From NCBI GenBank assembly GCA_009937445.1, contig JAACFM010000012.1:1-41658 (forward strand): a stretch of DNA of 41,658 bases, written 5' to 3'. Source of the DNA: Gammaproteobacteria bacterium (GTDB lineage: Bacteria; Pseudomonadota; Gammaproteobacteria; Steroidobacterales; Woeseiaceae). The notes beneath the pieces were generated by a model. The model saw only the letters and a list, made by a program, of their open reading frames with translations. It did no database searches and was not told the DNA's origin. This document shows, in pieces, positions 1-8,669 of the stretch. Each line of letters opens with the position of its first letter. Positions within the stretch are counted from its first letter, which is position 1. Made by a program: the position numbers and the translations under genes.

Positions 1-150
1 ACCGGCGAGCGCCTCGACGAACTGGAAGACCCGTTTCGACTGTACCGCTGCCACACCATCATGAATTGCACGCAAACCTGTCCCAAAGGCCTGAATCCGG
101 CACAGGCCATTGCCGAAACCAAAAAGATGATGGTCGAGCGCAAGTATTGA
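1..150 (+). CDS. sdhB: Succinate dehydrogenase iron-sulfur subunit, C-terminal end (partial)
   Basis: The first 49 codons are the C-terminus of SdhB, the iron-sulfur subunit of complex II, which carries electrons from the flavoprotein SdhA to quinone at the inner membrane. The visible motif [17 protein letters not shown] carries the closely spaced cysteines that ligate the 3Fe-4S and 4Fe-4S clusters, and the protein ends in ERKY, as is common for SdhB. The 5' part lies outside the window. The stop codon overlaps the proposed TTG start of sdhE, which fits the functional pairing: SdhE flavinylates the SdhA partner. Identification is secure for the fragment. Confidence 0.93.
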   Translation, partial: TGERLDELEDPFRLYRCHTIMNCTQTCPKGLNPAQAIAETKKMMVERKY

Positions 151-389
151 GTGAAGAATCCAGGTTGAGGTGGCAGTGCCGACGCGGCATGCGTGAGCTC
201 GATGAATTGCTGCTTCGCTATCTCGAATCGCGCTACCCCAGCGCCGATGAAGCGGAAAAAGCCGCGTTTCAGGCAGTTTTGGCGCTTCCGGACCCGGACC
301 TGAACGGGTATTTGTTGCAGCGGCAAGTGCCCTTATCAAAGTCCATCGCCGGTGTCATCGAACGCATACTCAGCCAACCTCACGCCTGA
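147..389 (+). CDS. sdhE: FAD assembly factor SdhE (succinate dehydrogenase flavinylation)
   Basis: An 80-residue protein of the SdhE/YgfY (Sdh5) family, which promotes covalent attachment of FAD to SdhA. The N-terminal part reads [18 protein letters not shown] and contains the family hallmark RGxxE, the flavinylation motif; [10 protein letters not shown] follows, as in E. coli SdhE. The chosen TTG start at 147 sits in a TTGA overlap with the sdhB stop, implying translational coupling. It gives the expected length of about 80-90 residues; upstream in-frame extensions read into sdhB and look unlike the family. Position directly behind sdhB supports the role. Confidence 0.92.
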   Translation: MSEESRLRWQCRRGMRELDELLLRYLESRYPSADEAEKAAFQAVLALPDPDLNGYLLQRQVPLSKSIAGVIERILSQPHA

Positions 390-786
390 TCCCTGGTTAC
401 GGATCGTCGTCCTGACATCAGGCCGACTGCTCATCGCGGCGGGTCTGGTCCTTATTTTGATGTTTGATCTCAACGCCGTATTTCGGGCTGCGGGATGTCT
501 CGTCTGGGTCGCGGCCGGGCACTTTGAACTCGCCAATCTGCAGCGAGGATTCGACGCCTGTACGAGCATTCGAATTGACTCCAGCGGAGCTGCAGAGATC
601 TTTAATAGCGATCAGGAATGGATGCCCGCGACACTGCAGACGGGCAGCGTGCTGCTGCGAAATCTGGGCTGGCTGCGACTTCAAAGCACCGATGGCCAAT
701 ATTTTTTTGAGCTGGTTCGGGGTAATGCCCGTCAAAGCAATGACTGGCGACGCTTGCAGGTTATTTGGCGGCACATTGGAGCCTAG
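352..786 (+). CDS. YgfX/CptA-like inner-membrane protein
   Basis: A 144-residue protein beginning at a GTG inside the 3' end of sdhE. Two closely spaced hydrophobic segments lie at about residues 18-37 and 43-57. A soluble C-terminal part follows and ends in NDWRRLQVIWRH, resembling the EWRDLRRILL end of E. coli YgfX (CptA). E. coli ygfX is likewise next to sdhE (ygfY) and overlaps it. YgfX has been described as a toxin-like protein acting on cytoskeletal proteins, but whether that applies here is unknown. The family assignment rests on neighbour, topology and the C-terminal motif; overall sequence similarity is weak. Confidence 0.65.
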   Translation: MSSNAYSANLTPDPWLRIVVLTSGRLLIAAGLVLILMFDLNAVFRAAGCLVWVAAGHFELANLQRGFDACTSIRIDSSGAAEIFNSDQEWMPATLQTGSVLLRNLGWLRLQSTDGQYFFELVRGNARQSNDWRRLQVIWRHIGA

Positions 787-911
787 CTTCTAAGCTGCTA
801 ACATGCTGAGGTAACAACAAAAAACGACGATTGGAACCGGCCGAAGCCGGGCGTCGCGGATTGCACATGGAACGGTGTCACAGAACAAAGATGAATAAGG
901 CTCAAAATCCC

Positions 912-938
912 GAACTAATCGCATTTGCTGGGGTCTAT
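912..938 (+). promoter_or_regulatory. Candidate sigma-E promoter of the rpoE operon
   Basis: GAACTA at 912-917 and TCTAT at 934-938 are separated by exactly 16 bases. This resembles the extracytoplasmic sigma-E/AlgU consensus GAACTT-N16-TCTGA. The start site would fall around 944-946, giving a leader of roughly 53 nt before the rpoE ATG at 999. Known rpoE/algU operons are autoregulated from such promoters. The site is inferred by eye; the -10 is imperfect. Confidence 0.55.
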
Positions 939-998
939 CCCGGTGTTGGATGCCTGTATGCCGAACCTGGTTTGAGCTGTTTGTGGGATCGGTGCTGA

Positions 999-1574
999 AT
1001 GTCGAATCAGGCGTCTGACCAGAAACTGGTCGAGCGAGTCCAGAAGGGTGACAAGGGCGCGTTCGATCTGCTGGTGCTGAAGTACCAGCACAAGATCGTC
1101 AACCTGATTATGCGATATGTGCGTGATCCTGAGCTGGCACTGGATATATCTCAGGAAGCATTTATCAAAGCGTATCGGGCGTTGCCGAGGTTTCGTGGCG
1201 ACAGTGCGTTTTATACGTGGATGTATCGAATCGCCGTGAATACCGCAAAGAATCATCTTGCGGCGCAACGCAGACGACCGATGGATGTTGAGCTTGATTT
1301 GCAGGACCCGGAACAATACAACCTGCACACCAAACTCAAGGAGACCGATACTCCGGAGGGAGTGACGCTCAGCAACGAACTCAAGGAGTCGGTTGAGCGG
1401 GCGATTGCAGCATTGCCGGAGGACTTAAGGACGGCGATTGTGCTGCGGGAGCTGGAAGGGATGAGTTATGAGGAGATCGCACAGACGATGGAATGCCCCG
1501 TCGGAACCGTGCGATCAAGGATTTTCAGAGCACGCGACGCGATCGGTAAGAAGGTAGGGTCGCTGATACGCTAA
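999..1574 (+). CDS. rpoE: RNA polymerase sigma factor RpoE (AlgU/sigma-E)
   Basis: A 191-residue ECF sigma factor that directs transcription of envelope-stress genes. Region 2 contains the aromatic-rich ALDISQEAFIKAYRALPRF and the FYTWMYRIAVNTAKN stretch that contact the -10 element. Region 4 contains YEEIAQTMECPVGTVRSRI, the helix-turn-helix that reads the -35. Length and sequence match RpoE/AlgU. It is first in an operon with its anti-sigma factor rseA 13 bases downstream, then rseB and rseC. A candidate self-recognised promoter lies at 912-938. Confidence 0.97.
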   Translation: MSNQASDQKLVERVQKGDKGAFDLLVLKYQHKIVNLIMRYVRDPELALDISQEAFIKAYRALPRFRGDSAFYTWMYRIAVNTAKNHLAAQRRRPMDVELDLQDPEQYNLHTKLKETDTPEGVTLSNELKESVERAIAALPEDLRTAIVLRELEGMSYEEIAQTMECPVGTVRSRIFRARDAIGKKVGSLIR

Positions 1575-1587
1575 TTGTAGGTGAAGT

Positions 1588-2172
1588 ATGAATGACGGGA
1601 TAAGAATGCAGGTATCTGCTTTTGTCGACGGAGAACTGCCGGAGAACGAGTCCGAATTGCTGTTGCGACGGATGAGCCAGGATGCGGAGCTGCGCAAAGA
1701 GGTTGCCGAATATCTGGCGATAGGCCGGTTGATTCGGGCAGAAGCGGGCCTTGCCGGTGCTGATCGTTTGCACGCTCGCATCGCGGCTGCGATAGATGAT
1801 CGACCCGCCGATGCTGACGATTTGCCGGTCCCATCTACCGCGTCGCGAGCCATACGGCCGCTGGCGGGCGTCGCGATTGCCGCGAGTGTGGCATTGGTCG
1901 CAATCTTTGCTTTGCAGCAGACACCGGCCGTTGATAAATTGCCGGTCGATACGCCGGCCGTTGTCGAGGTGGTCCCGAACGTTGACGGGCAGCAGGAACG
2001 GCAGCGCCAGTATCTTCTGAATCACACGGAGACGTCATCTCAGCTGGGCGCGAACGGCATGAACTCTCGCGTCGTGACGCTGCGCTTCAGTGAGGAAGTC
2101 TCGCTTGATGAAGACGAGTCCGAACAGCCAGTCGTACTGGACGAGTTCGCCGAGGAAGCGACACAGCCTTGA
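1588..2172 (+). CDS. rseA: Anti-sigma-E factor RseA (MucA)
   Basis: A 194-residue single-pass membrane anti-sigma factor. The N-terminal cytoplasmic domain (about residues 1-60, with QVSAFVDGELPENESELLL) is the RseA sigma-binding fold that holds RpoE inactive. One transmembrane segment lies at about 92-109 (AGVAIAASVALVAIFAL), and the periplasmic tail is acidic. In the family, envelope stress triggers cleavage by DegS/AlgW and then RseP, releasing sigma-E; those proteases are not in this window. Translation is coupled to rseB, whose ATG overlaps the stop by one base. Confidence 0.93.
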   Translation: MNDGIRMQVSAFVDGELPENESELLLRRMSQDAELRKEVAEYLAIGRLIRAEAGLAGADRLHARIAAAIDDRPADADDLPVPSTASRAIRPLAGVAIAASVALVAIFALQQTPAVDKLPVDTPAVVEVVPNVDGQQERQRQYLLNHTETSSQLGANGMNSRVVTLRFSEEVSLDEDESEQPVVLDEFAEEATQP

Positions 2173-3137
2173 TGCGAAAGATGCTTCCAAGTTTCACCCG
2201 CAGCCTGTGGCTTGTTGTCGGTTTCGGTTGCGTCAGTGGGCCGGCGTTAGCTGACAAGTTGCCGCGTGACTGGCTGGATCAGATGGGTGCCGCGGTCCAG
2301 TCGATGAGTTACGAAGGCACTGTCATCCGCATCAAGGACGGCTCGGCAGAGGCGCTGAAAGTTGTGCACACCGTCAAAGACGGCGTCATTATGGAAAAGG
2401 TCGTAGCTCAGGAAGGCAACGGTCTCGAGATAATCCGCAACGGCAACGAAGTGCATTGCATCCTGCCCGACCGCAAGTCGGTTCTCGTCGAAGAATGGAA
2501 TGACCAGTCAACCCTGTATTCCACGTTACCCAGTAGCGAAATCCGATTTGGTAATGAGTACGATGTTGCCATCGTGCGCAAAGATCGCGTCGCGGGCCGG
2601 GACGCGATCATGCTGGCGATACGTCCGCACGACGACTATCGCTACGGGCATCGAATCTGGCTTGATACCGAAACCAGCTTTCCCTTGCAGACTCAGCTGA
2701 TCAGCGAGGGGGTTGCGATCGAGCAGGTCAAGTTCGCCGATATCATGCTCAATCACGAAATTCACGCAAGTGCTCTGGAGCCGTCTTACAGCACCGAAAA
2801 CTTTACCTGGCTGCGGCAGCCATCGGGTCACCAGGGGACCGTGGTCGAGACGAGTTGGATCAGCGACGCATTACCCATTGGGTTTCGCGCCGTTTCCACG
2901 CACGAAGAAACGCTGCAAGACAGTGCAGAGGTCGTCACACACATCCTGTTCAGTGATGGTCTGGCAAATGTCTCCGTTTTTATTGCTGCCAATAGTGGCA
3001 AACAGGCTTTGGGCTCTGCGCGTGTCGGTGGCTCAAATTCCTACGGTATTGAGTTAGGCGATTTCGAAATTACGGCAATCGGAGAAGTGCCGGCGATGAC
3101 GGTTGAGCAAATTGCGACCAGCATGCGCCAGCCCTGA
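2172..3137 (+). CDS. rseB: Sigma-E regulatory protein RseB (MucB)
   Basis: A 321-residue periplasmic protein that binds the RseA periplasmic domain and protects it from cleavage; lipopolysaccharide or lipoprotein signals relieve this. An N-terminal signal peptide (MRKMLPSFTRSLWLVVGFG..., cleavage near ALA-DKLP) precedes a LolA/LppX-like domain (LDQMGAAVQSMSYEGTVI...) and a smaller C-terminal domain. I use the ATG at 2172 in the TGATG overlap with rseA; a TTG one codon earlier is also possible. Gene order rpoE-rseA-rseB-rseC is classical. Confidence 0.94.
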   Translation: MRKMLPSFTRSLWLVVGFGCVSGPALADKLPRDWLDQMGAAVQSMSYEGTVIRIKDGSAEALKVVHTVKDGVIMEKVVAQEGNGLEIIRNGNEVHCILPDRKSVLVEEWNDQSTLYSTLPSSEIRFGNEYDVAIVRKDRVAGRDAIMLAIRPHDDYRYGHRIWLDTETSFPLQTQLISEGVAIEQVKFADIMLNHEIHASALEPSYSTENFTWLRQPSGHQGTVVETSWISDALPIGFRAVSTHEETLQDSAEVVTHILFSDGLANVSVFIAANSGKQALGSARVGGSNSYGIELGDFEITAIGEVPAMTVEQIATSMRQP

Positions 3138-3192
3138 CACGCTGGCGTCACGAATCGCAGCTTCAGACCATCCCCTCCTGTAAACTCCCTGA

Positions 3193-3648
3193 ATGCAAAA
3201 CCCACAGGGTCAGGTCGTATCCCTTCGTGCCGATGATTCAGGCACCCGGGCCCTTGTTGAGGTGGAATCAGCGGTTGTCTGCCCACGATGCGAATCGGGC
3301 AAGGGGTGTGGCGCCGGGCTATTGGGAAGGCAACCCGGAGAAAAGCGTGTTGAGGCGGTCGTTGCAGAAAATCTGGATCTCGAGAACGGCGACCTCGTCA
3401 GCGTTGTGCTGGCGCCGCGCAATGTCCTGCGTGCCGCGGTGATCGTCTATGGCTACCCGTTGTGCGGCGCTGTTTTGGCGGCGATCCTGGCATTTGGCCT
3501 GGAAGCCGGCGACGCCAGCGGCGCAATCGCAGCCCTGATCGGTCTTGTCAGCGGTATTATGGCCGCCAGAATTCGACTGCGAAGTCACCAATGCCTGCGA
3601 GATTTTACGCCAATGATCGTTACCCGATTGTCGCCGGTGGAGGACTAA
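3193..3648 (+). CDS. rseC: SoxR-reducing/sigma-E regulator RseC (MucC)
   Basis: A 151-residue inner-membrane protein of the RseC/MucC family. It has a cysteine-bearing N-terminal domain (VVCPRCESGKGCGAGLLG) and two transmembrane helices at about residues 80-100 and 107-127, the usual architecture. RseC modulates the sigma-E response; relatives take part in SoxR reduction by the Rsx complex. The conserved Cys motif may bind an iron-sulfur cluster (inference). It ends immediately before the next ATG, so the glutaredoxin-like gene is co-translated. Confidence 0.9.
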   Translation: MQNPQGQVVSLRADDSGTRALVEVESAVVCPRCESGKGCGAGLLGRQPGEKRVEAVVAENLDLENGDLVSVVLAPRNVLRAAVIVYGYPLCGAVLAAILAFGLEAGDASGAIAALIGLVSGIMAARIRLRSHQCLRDFTPMIVTRLSPVED

Positions 3649-3900
3649 ATGGCTGTCATCCACTACTACTCCCGACGAGGTTGTCACCTCTGCGAGGTGA
3701 TGCTCGAGGAGTTGCTGCCTTTGATTCGTGACAAGGCGGATATCAAGTATCGGGATATCGACACCCAGCCCGACTGGACCGAGAAATACGATGTTCGGGT
3801 ACCGGTCATCGAATATGAAGGCGAAGTGATCAGCGAGTATCCGCTCGATTACGGCGCCATCCGGGCCGTCCTTGACCGAATAGCCAAGGTCGGCCAATAA
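3649..3900 (+). CDS. Glutaredoxin-family thioredoxin-fold protein
   Basis: An 83-residue protein consisting of one thioredoxin fold (DUF836/glutaredoxin-like). The active site C-H-L-C is in YYSRRGCHLCEVMLEELL at residues 12-15, and the cis-proline motif VRVPVIEYEGE follows at about 49-59. It is presumably a cytoplasmic dithiol oxidoreductase; the partner is unknown. Its ATG directly follows the rseC stop. In Pseudomonas the protease gene mucD sits between mucC and lepA; here this small redox protein takes that position. Confidence 0.85.
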   Translation: MAVIHYYSRRGCHLCEVMLEELLPLIRDKADIKYRDIDTQPDWTEKYDVRVPVIEYEGEVISEYPLDYGAIRAVLDRIAKVGQ

Positions 3901-3987
3901 CATGCGAAACTCGGGGACTGAAATCGGTATACTTCGCCGCTGCATCAGGCTGGCCCACGTTCCAGCCGTCTATTGATAAGCCCTTCC

Positions 3988-5778
3988 ATGAAGCATATTC
4001 GTAACTTTTCAATCATCGCTCATATCGATCACGGCAAGTCGACGCTGGCCGATCGTTTTATCCACCACTGTGGTGGGCTCAGTGATCGCGAAATGGAAGA
4101 ACAGGTGCTCGACTCCATGGACCTGGAGCGCGAACGCGGAATTACGATCAAGGCGCAAAGCGTTTCACTGAACTACACCAGCGATTCCGGTCAGGTGTAT
4201 CAACTGAACTTCATCGATACGCCGGGACACGTTGACTTCTCGTACGAGGTATCCCGTTCTCTGGCTGCGTGCGAGGGTGCGTTGTTGGTCGTTGACGCGG
4301 CGCAGGGCGTTGAAGCACAAAGCGTCGCTAACTGCATCACCGCCATCGATATGGGTTTGGAGGTCATGCCGGTCCTCAACAAGATTGATCTTCCTGCGGC
4401 CGACCCGGAAAAAGTCGTCGCCGAGATCGAAGACATTATTGGTATTGATGCTCATGACGCCATTCACGTCAGTGCCAAATCAGGACTTGGCGTTCCGGCT
4501 TTGCTGGAGCAAATCGTCGAACTGATACCACCACCCCAAGGCGATCCGGACGGCGAGCTTCAGGCACTGATTATCGATTCCTGGTTCGACAACTACGTCG
4601 GTGTCGTATCACTCGTTCGTGTTATGAACGGCAGTCTGTCGAAACGCAGCAAGATTACCGTCATGTCGACGGGTATCAGTTACGGCGCGGATCGAGTCGG
4701 CGTATTCACACCGAAAATGGAAGATCGGGACGGCCTGAATACCGGTGAGGTCGGATTCGTCATCGCAGGCATCAAGGATATTTACGGCGCGCCGGTTGGC
4801 GACACGCTGACCGCAACTCACAGACCCTGTGCATCGCCATTGCCTGGGTTCAAACAGGTGCAGCCACGAGTATTCGCTGGCCTGTTTCCGATTAGCTCGG
4901 ACGATTACGAGGGATTTCGGGAAGCGCTGCAAAAGCTGCGTCTGAACGACGCAGCATTGCATTTCGAGCCGGAGTCATCAGCCGCGCTTGGGTTTGGCTT
5001 TCGCTGCGGGTTCCTCGGCATGCTGCACATGGAAATCGTGCAGGAACGAATCGAGCGCGAGTACAACATTGACCTCATCACCACAGCGCCGACCGTAATT
5101 TTCGAAGTGGAAACCAACAGCGGTGAAGTGCTGCTCGTTGACAATCCTTCGAAGCTGCCACCACCGAACGATATTGCGGAACTGCGTGAGCCGATCATTT
5201 CAGCCAATGTGCTGGTGCCGGAGAAGTATGTTGGTGCGGTGATCAAGCTCTGCATCGACAAGCGTGGTGTGCAAAAGCAAATGCGCTACCTGGGTGGGCA
5301 GGTCTCGCTGGAATACGAGATTCCGCTGGCCGAAGTTGTCCTCGACTTTTTCGATCGACTAAAATCAGTCAGCCGCGGATTTGCGTCATTTGACTATCAC
5401 TTCGTGCGATTTCAGGAAGCCCAGCTTGTCAGACTGGATGTCCTGATCAACAAGGATCGAGTGGATGAGTTGTCGATCATTGTGCATCGCGAGAATGTTA
5501 AGACTCGTGGACGTGACCTCGTCGAAAAGATGCGTGAGTTAATTCCACGACAAATGTTCGACGTGGCTATTCAGGCGGCTATTGGCAGCCAGGTCATCGC
5601 GCGCAGCAATGTGAAGGCGCTGCGTAAAAATGTGACGGCAAAGTGCTACGGTGGCGATATATCCAGAAAACGAAAGCTTCTCGAGAAGCAAAAAGCTGGT
5701 AAGAAACGGATGAAACAGGTAGGTTCCGTCGAAATTCCACAGGAAGCGTTTCTTGCTGTACTTCGGGTTGATAAGTGA
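3988..5778 (+). CDS. lepA: Elongation factor 4 (LepA), ribosome back-translocase GTPase
   Basis: A 596-residue translational GTPase. I start at the ATG at 3988 because the product then begins [19 protein letters not shown], exactly as in E. coli LepA; a TTG five codons upstream would add MISPS. G motifs are visible: AHIDHGKST (P-loop), the switch-[16 protein letters not shown], and NKIDLP. The LepA-specific C-terminal domain ends in [18 protein letters not shown] and KRMKQVG. LepA acts on the ribosome at initiation or stalled elongation. The lepB gene follows after nine bases. Confidence 0.98.
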   Translation: MKHIRNFSIIAHIDHGKSTLADRFIHHCGGLSDREMEEQVLDSMDLERERGITIKAQSVSLNYTSDSGQVYQLNFIDTPGHVDFSYEVSRSLAACEGALLVVDAAQGVEAQSVANCITAIDMGLEVMPVLNKIDLPAADPEKVVAEIEDIIGIDAHDAIHVSAKSGLGVPALLEQIVELIPPPQGDPDGELQALIIDSWFDNYVGVVSLVRVMNGSLSKRSKITVMSTGISYGADRVGVFTPKMEDRDGLNTGEVGFVIAGIKDIYGAPVGDTLTATHRPCASPLPGFKQVQPRVFAGLFPISSDDYEGFREALQKLRLNDAALHFEPESSAALGFGFRCGFLGMLHMEIVQERIEREYNIDLITTAPTVIFEVETNSGEVLLVDNPSKLPPPNDIAELREPIISANVLVPEKYVGAVIKLCIDKRGVQKQMRYLGGQVSLEYEIPLAEVVLDFFDRLKSVSRGFASFDYHFVRFQEAQLVRLDVLINKDRVDELSIIVHRENVKTRGRDLVEKMRELIPRQMFDVAIQAAIGSQVIARSNVKALRKNVTAKCYGGDISRKRKLLEKQKAGKKRMKQVGSVEIPQEAFLAVLRVDK

Positions 5779-5787
5779 GTCATTACA

Positions 5788-6546
5788 TTGAGTATTAATC
5801 TTGCGCTGATCTTGACGCTGTTGACACTGGTCTCCGGCATTGTCGTGGCAATGGATACGCTGGTGTGGAAAACCGCGGAGCAGGACGAGCGTACGAAATC
5901 GACAGCAATGGCAACTGTGGTCGAGTACTCACGATCGTTCTTTCCCGTGTTGATTTTTGTATTGGTGATTCGTTCGTTTGTTTTTGAGCCGTTTCGTATT
6001 CCGTCGGGCTCCATGAAGCCGACGCTTGTCGTTGGTGATTTTATTTTCGTCAAGAAGTTCAGCTACGGACTCCGCCTGCCCGTGACTGAAACGAAAATAA
6101 TTGAAACCGGACAGCCAGAGCGAGGCGATGTGGTGGTATTTCGTCTGCCGTCAGAGCCAAGTATCAATTACATCAAGCGTGTTGTCGGCTTGCCGGGCGA
6201 CGAGGTCTCTTACGAACGTCAGCGGCTCACGATCAATGGCAGGGTCATGGACATTCGCGCCGACGGCGAGATTTTCGAGGGGGCGCCTGTCTATGTCGAA
6301 GATCTCGACGGGCGAGTACATCAAACGCTGATCCACGACCCTGGCCACTCGAAGCAGGATGGTGTCTACATTGTTCCCGAGGGCGAGTACTTCGTTATGG
6401 GTGATAATCGAGACCGCAGCAAGGACAGTCGTTACATCGGTCCAATTCCGGAAAAATTCCTCGTTGGAGAAGCCGTGCGCGTCTGGATGCATTTCATCCC
6501 CTGGGAAATGCCGGATTGGGGCAGAATCGGCACAAAAATCGAATAA
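5788..6546 (+). CDS. lepB: Signal peptidase I (LepB)
   Basis: A 252-residue inner-membrane serine protease that removes signal peptides from exported proteins. Two N-terminal membrane helices (about 3-22 and 51-66) precede the periplasmic catalytic domain. The catalytic Ser75 is in RIPSGSMKPTL and the general-base Lys130 in NYIKRVVGLPGDEV. The box GDNRDRSKDSRYIGPI is conserved. The start is a TTG at 5788; an in-frame stop lies four codons upstream. The first helix SINLALILTLLTLVSGIV matches the E. coli N-terminus, so TTG is preferred over the next Met. Confidence 0.95.
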   Translation: MSINLALILTLLTLVSGIVVAMDTLVWKTAEQDERTKSTAMATVVEYSRSFFPVLIFVLVIRSFVFEPFRIPSGSMKPTLVVGDFIFVKKFSYGLRLPVTETKIIETGQPERGDVVVFRLPSEPSINYIKRVVGLPGDEVSYERQRLTINGRVMDIRADGEIFEGAPVYVEDLDGRVHQTLIHDPGHSKQDGVYIVPEGEYFVMGDNRDRSKDSRYIGPIPEKFLVGEAVRVWMHFIPWEMPDWGRIGTKIE

Positions 6547-6637
6547 TGTGGTGTCAGTCACTGATTTGGTGGCTAAAATCCAGCACGCTTGCGCCTTATA
6601 TTGTTAAATAACCGCGCAATTATTCGGAGTAATCAGT

Positions 6638-7033
6638 ATGTACGCTAAATCCCTCGACAGACCGTCTTTAAAACGCCGGCAGGGCGGTATGACAACGCTC
6701 GGGGCTATCATCCTGGTGGCTTTTATCGGCTTATTCGCGTTTGCCGGAATGCGTCTCACGCCGATTTACCTCAATTATATGAAGGTGGCGGGTGTTGTAA
6801 GCGGTGTTCAGAAAGAGTTTGACGGCGTCAACGCAAGCCGGACGGCGATTCGCAGTTCCATTTCTCGCCGTTTTGACATCGAAAGTGTTGGAATAATTAC
6901 CGCTAAAGACGTTAAGGTGACCAAGGTTGACGGTGGCCACGAAGTGGCGGCAACGTACTCCCACAAGTCACCGTTCATTGCCAATATTTCTTTTGTCGTG
7001 GACTTTGACAATCGGGCGATCATACGAAGGTAA
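6638..7033 (+). CDS. DUF4845 pilin-like membrane protein
   Basis: A 131-residue protein with a short basic N-terminus containing RRQGGMTTLGAIILVAFIGLF, then one transmembrane helix (about 20-40) and a small extracytoplasmic domain. This is the DUF4845 family, regularly found between lepB and rnc in gammaproteobacteria (PA0769 in Pseudomonas). The N-terminus superficially resembles type IV pilin-like class III signal sequences, but processing is unproven. A ribosome binding site (CGGAG) lies eight bases before the ATG. Function is unknown. Confidence 0.85.
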   Translation: MYAKSLDRPSLKRRQGGMTTLGAIILVAFIGLFAFAGMRLTPIYLNYMKVAGVVSGVQKEFDGVNASRTAIRSSISRRFDIESVGIITAKDVKVTKVDGGHEVAATYSHKSPFIANISFVVDFDNRAIIRR

Positions 7034-7072
7034 TTCGTCGGGTGAGTGATCCCGGCACGGGAGAGCGAACCA

Positions 7073-7756
7073 TTGAACAAAGCCGAGAGCTGGCTCGAAA
7101 AGACGCTGCGGTATCGGTTTCAAAACGCTGAGCTGTTTCAGCAGGCGTTGACGCACAGAAGCGCCACCAATCGAAATAACGAACGCCTCGAATTTCTCGG
7201 CGATGCTGTCCTTGATTTCGTTGTTTCAGAGACTGTCTACCATGCTCGCCCGCAGGCCGCGGAAGGCGATCTCAGCAAACTTCGTGCGTCGCTGGTTAAA
7301 GACGATACACTCGCCGAAATCGCGCTGGAGCTCGATCTGGGGGAGCACCTGATCCTGGGCAGCGGAGAGCGAAAGACTGGCGGCCACCGACGCGAGTCGA
7401 TCCTGGCTGACGCTCTTGAAGCAATATTTGGTGCAATATTTCTGGACAGCGGCTTTGACGCTGCAAAAACCGTAATCGACGGTGTATATGAAACGCGATA
7501 TCGCGACCTTCCGGACGTTACAGACCTGCGAGATCCAAAAACCCGTTTGCAGGAATGGTTGCAGGCGCGGAAAATGTTGCTGCCGGAATACGAGCTGGTC
7601 AAGACATCCGGACAGGACCACAAGCAGCGCTTTACAGTAACGTGCACGATCGTCGAAACATCGGTTGTTACCGACGGCGAAGCAACCACTCGACGCAAGG
7701 CGGAGCAAAAAGCTGCCCGCAAGATGATCGACAAAATCACCGAGACTGACGAATGA
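7073..7756 (+). CDS. rnc: Ribonuclease III
   Basis: A 227-residue double-strand-specific endoribonuclease that processes rRNA and mRNA. The catalytic domain carries the signature NERLEFLGDAVLDFVVSE and the second acidic site ESILADALEAIFGAI. The C-terminal double-stranded RNA binding domain starts near KTRLQEWLQARK and ends RRKAEQKAARKMI. I chose the TTG at 7073 because GGGAG lies about nine bases upstream and the N-terminal length then matches E. coli Rnc; a GTG at 7046 would add nine residues. The stop overlaps era in an ATGA. Confidence 0.96.
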   Translation: MNKAESWLEKTLRYRFQNAELFQQALTHRSATNRNNERLEFLGDAVLDFVVSETVYHARPQAAEGDLSKLRASLVKDDTLAEIALELDLGEHLILGSGERKTGGHRRESILADALEAIFGAIFLDSGFDAAKTVIDGVYETRYRDLPDVTDLRDPKTRLQEWLQARKMLLPEYELVKTSGQDHKQRFTVTCTIVETSVVTDGEATTRRKAEQKAARKMIDKITETDE

Positions 7757-8655
7757 ATATTCCAGAGGATTATCGCTGCGGACTTGTCGCTGTTATTGGG
7801 CGACCTAACGTTGGCAAATCGACATTGATCAACGCCGTAATGGGACGCAAGGTCAGTATCGTGACAGCGAAACCGCAAACGACGCGGCATCGAATCCTGG
7901 CCGTGCATACTGGTGAAAAAGAGCAAATCATTTTCGTTGATACTCCAGGTTTGCATCGCAAGACCGGCAAGGCGATGAATCGCCTGATGAACCGCACGGC
8001 CGCCAATGCGCTCGCGGACGCCGATCTGATTCTGTTTGTGACGGATGCCACACGCTGGACGGAAGAAGACGACGATGTACTGCAGCGATTACAGTCTGCC
8101 AGAGCACCGGTGATCGCGTTGCTCAACAAGACCGACAAGGTTCATCCGAAAGAAAAACTCCTTGAAGGCCTCGCTGAATTGTCGGCACGCCACGCTTTCG
8201 CCGAGATCGTTCCGATTTCTGCTGTCAAGAGAGACAATCTGGACCATCTTATGGCGATGATTCCACCTTTTCTGCCCGAGTCGCCACCGCTGTTTCCTGA
8301 GGACATGGAAACGGATCGCAGCCAGGAGTTTCATATTTCGGAGATCATTCGAGAAAAGCTGACGCTGATGCTGCATCAGGAAATGCCCTACGGACTGACC
8401 GTCCAGGTCGAGCGCATGGTCAGGGAGGAACGGGGGTTTGCTATCAACGCGGTGATTTGGGTTGAGCGTGACAGTCAGAAGGGAATCGCGGTTGGCAAGA
8501 ACGGCAGTGTGCTGAAGAAAGTCGGCCGATCTTCCCGCCTTGAAATTGCGAAATTGCTTGGCGCGCCGGTTCACCTGAGTCTGTGGGTGAAGGTTAAGAC
8601 CAACTGGGCGGATAACGAAAAAGACCTGATGAACCTCGGTTTCGAGGGCAGCTAG
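7753..8655 (+). CDS. era: GTPase Era
   Basis: A 300-residue ribosome-assembly GTPase that binds the 3' end of 16S rRNA. G motifs are GRPNVGKST (about 16-24), the switch-I region with QTTRHRI, DTPG at about 63-66 and NKTD at about 126-129; SAVK is the G5 element. The C-terminal KH domain is recognisable from QVERMVREERGFAINAVIWV and GIAVGKNGSVLKKVG. The rnc-era overlap of four bases is the classical arrangement, linking rRNA processing with 30S maturation. Confidence 0.98.
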   Translation: MNIPEDYRCGLVAVIGRPNVGKSTLINAVMGRKVSIVTAKPQTTRHRILAVHTGEKEQIIFVDTPGLHRKTGKAMNRLMNRTAANALADADLILFVTDATRWTEEDDDVLQRLQSARAPVIALLNKTDKVHPKEKLLEGLAELSARHAFAEIVPISAVKRDNLDHLMAMIPPFLPESPPLFPEDMETDRSQEFHISEIIREKLTLMLHQEMPYGLTVQVERMVREERGFAINAVIWVERDSQKGIAVGKNGSVLKKVGRSSRLEIAKLLGAPVHLSLWVKVKTNWADNEKDLMNLGFEGS

Positions 8656-8669
8656 GCAGTGAACCGCGC

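Noticed and set aside
837-850. CCGGC-CGAA-GCCGG hairpin upstream of rpoE as a terminator
   Set aside because: The stem has only five pairs and no T-run follows.
3928-3933. TATACT as a lepA promoter -10
   Set aside because: No -35 hexamer at a sensible distance and no TG extension; too weak to list.
3319-3945. 208-codon minus-strand frame across rseC and the glutaredoxin-like gene
   Set aside because: Both plus-strand genes have family motifs and proper starts; the antisense product is unlike any protein family I know.
3948-3967. GGCTGG-N8-CCAGCC hairpin before lepA as attenuator
   Set aside because: A six-pair stem with no alternative pairing or T-run seen; likely chance.
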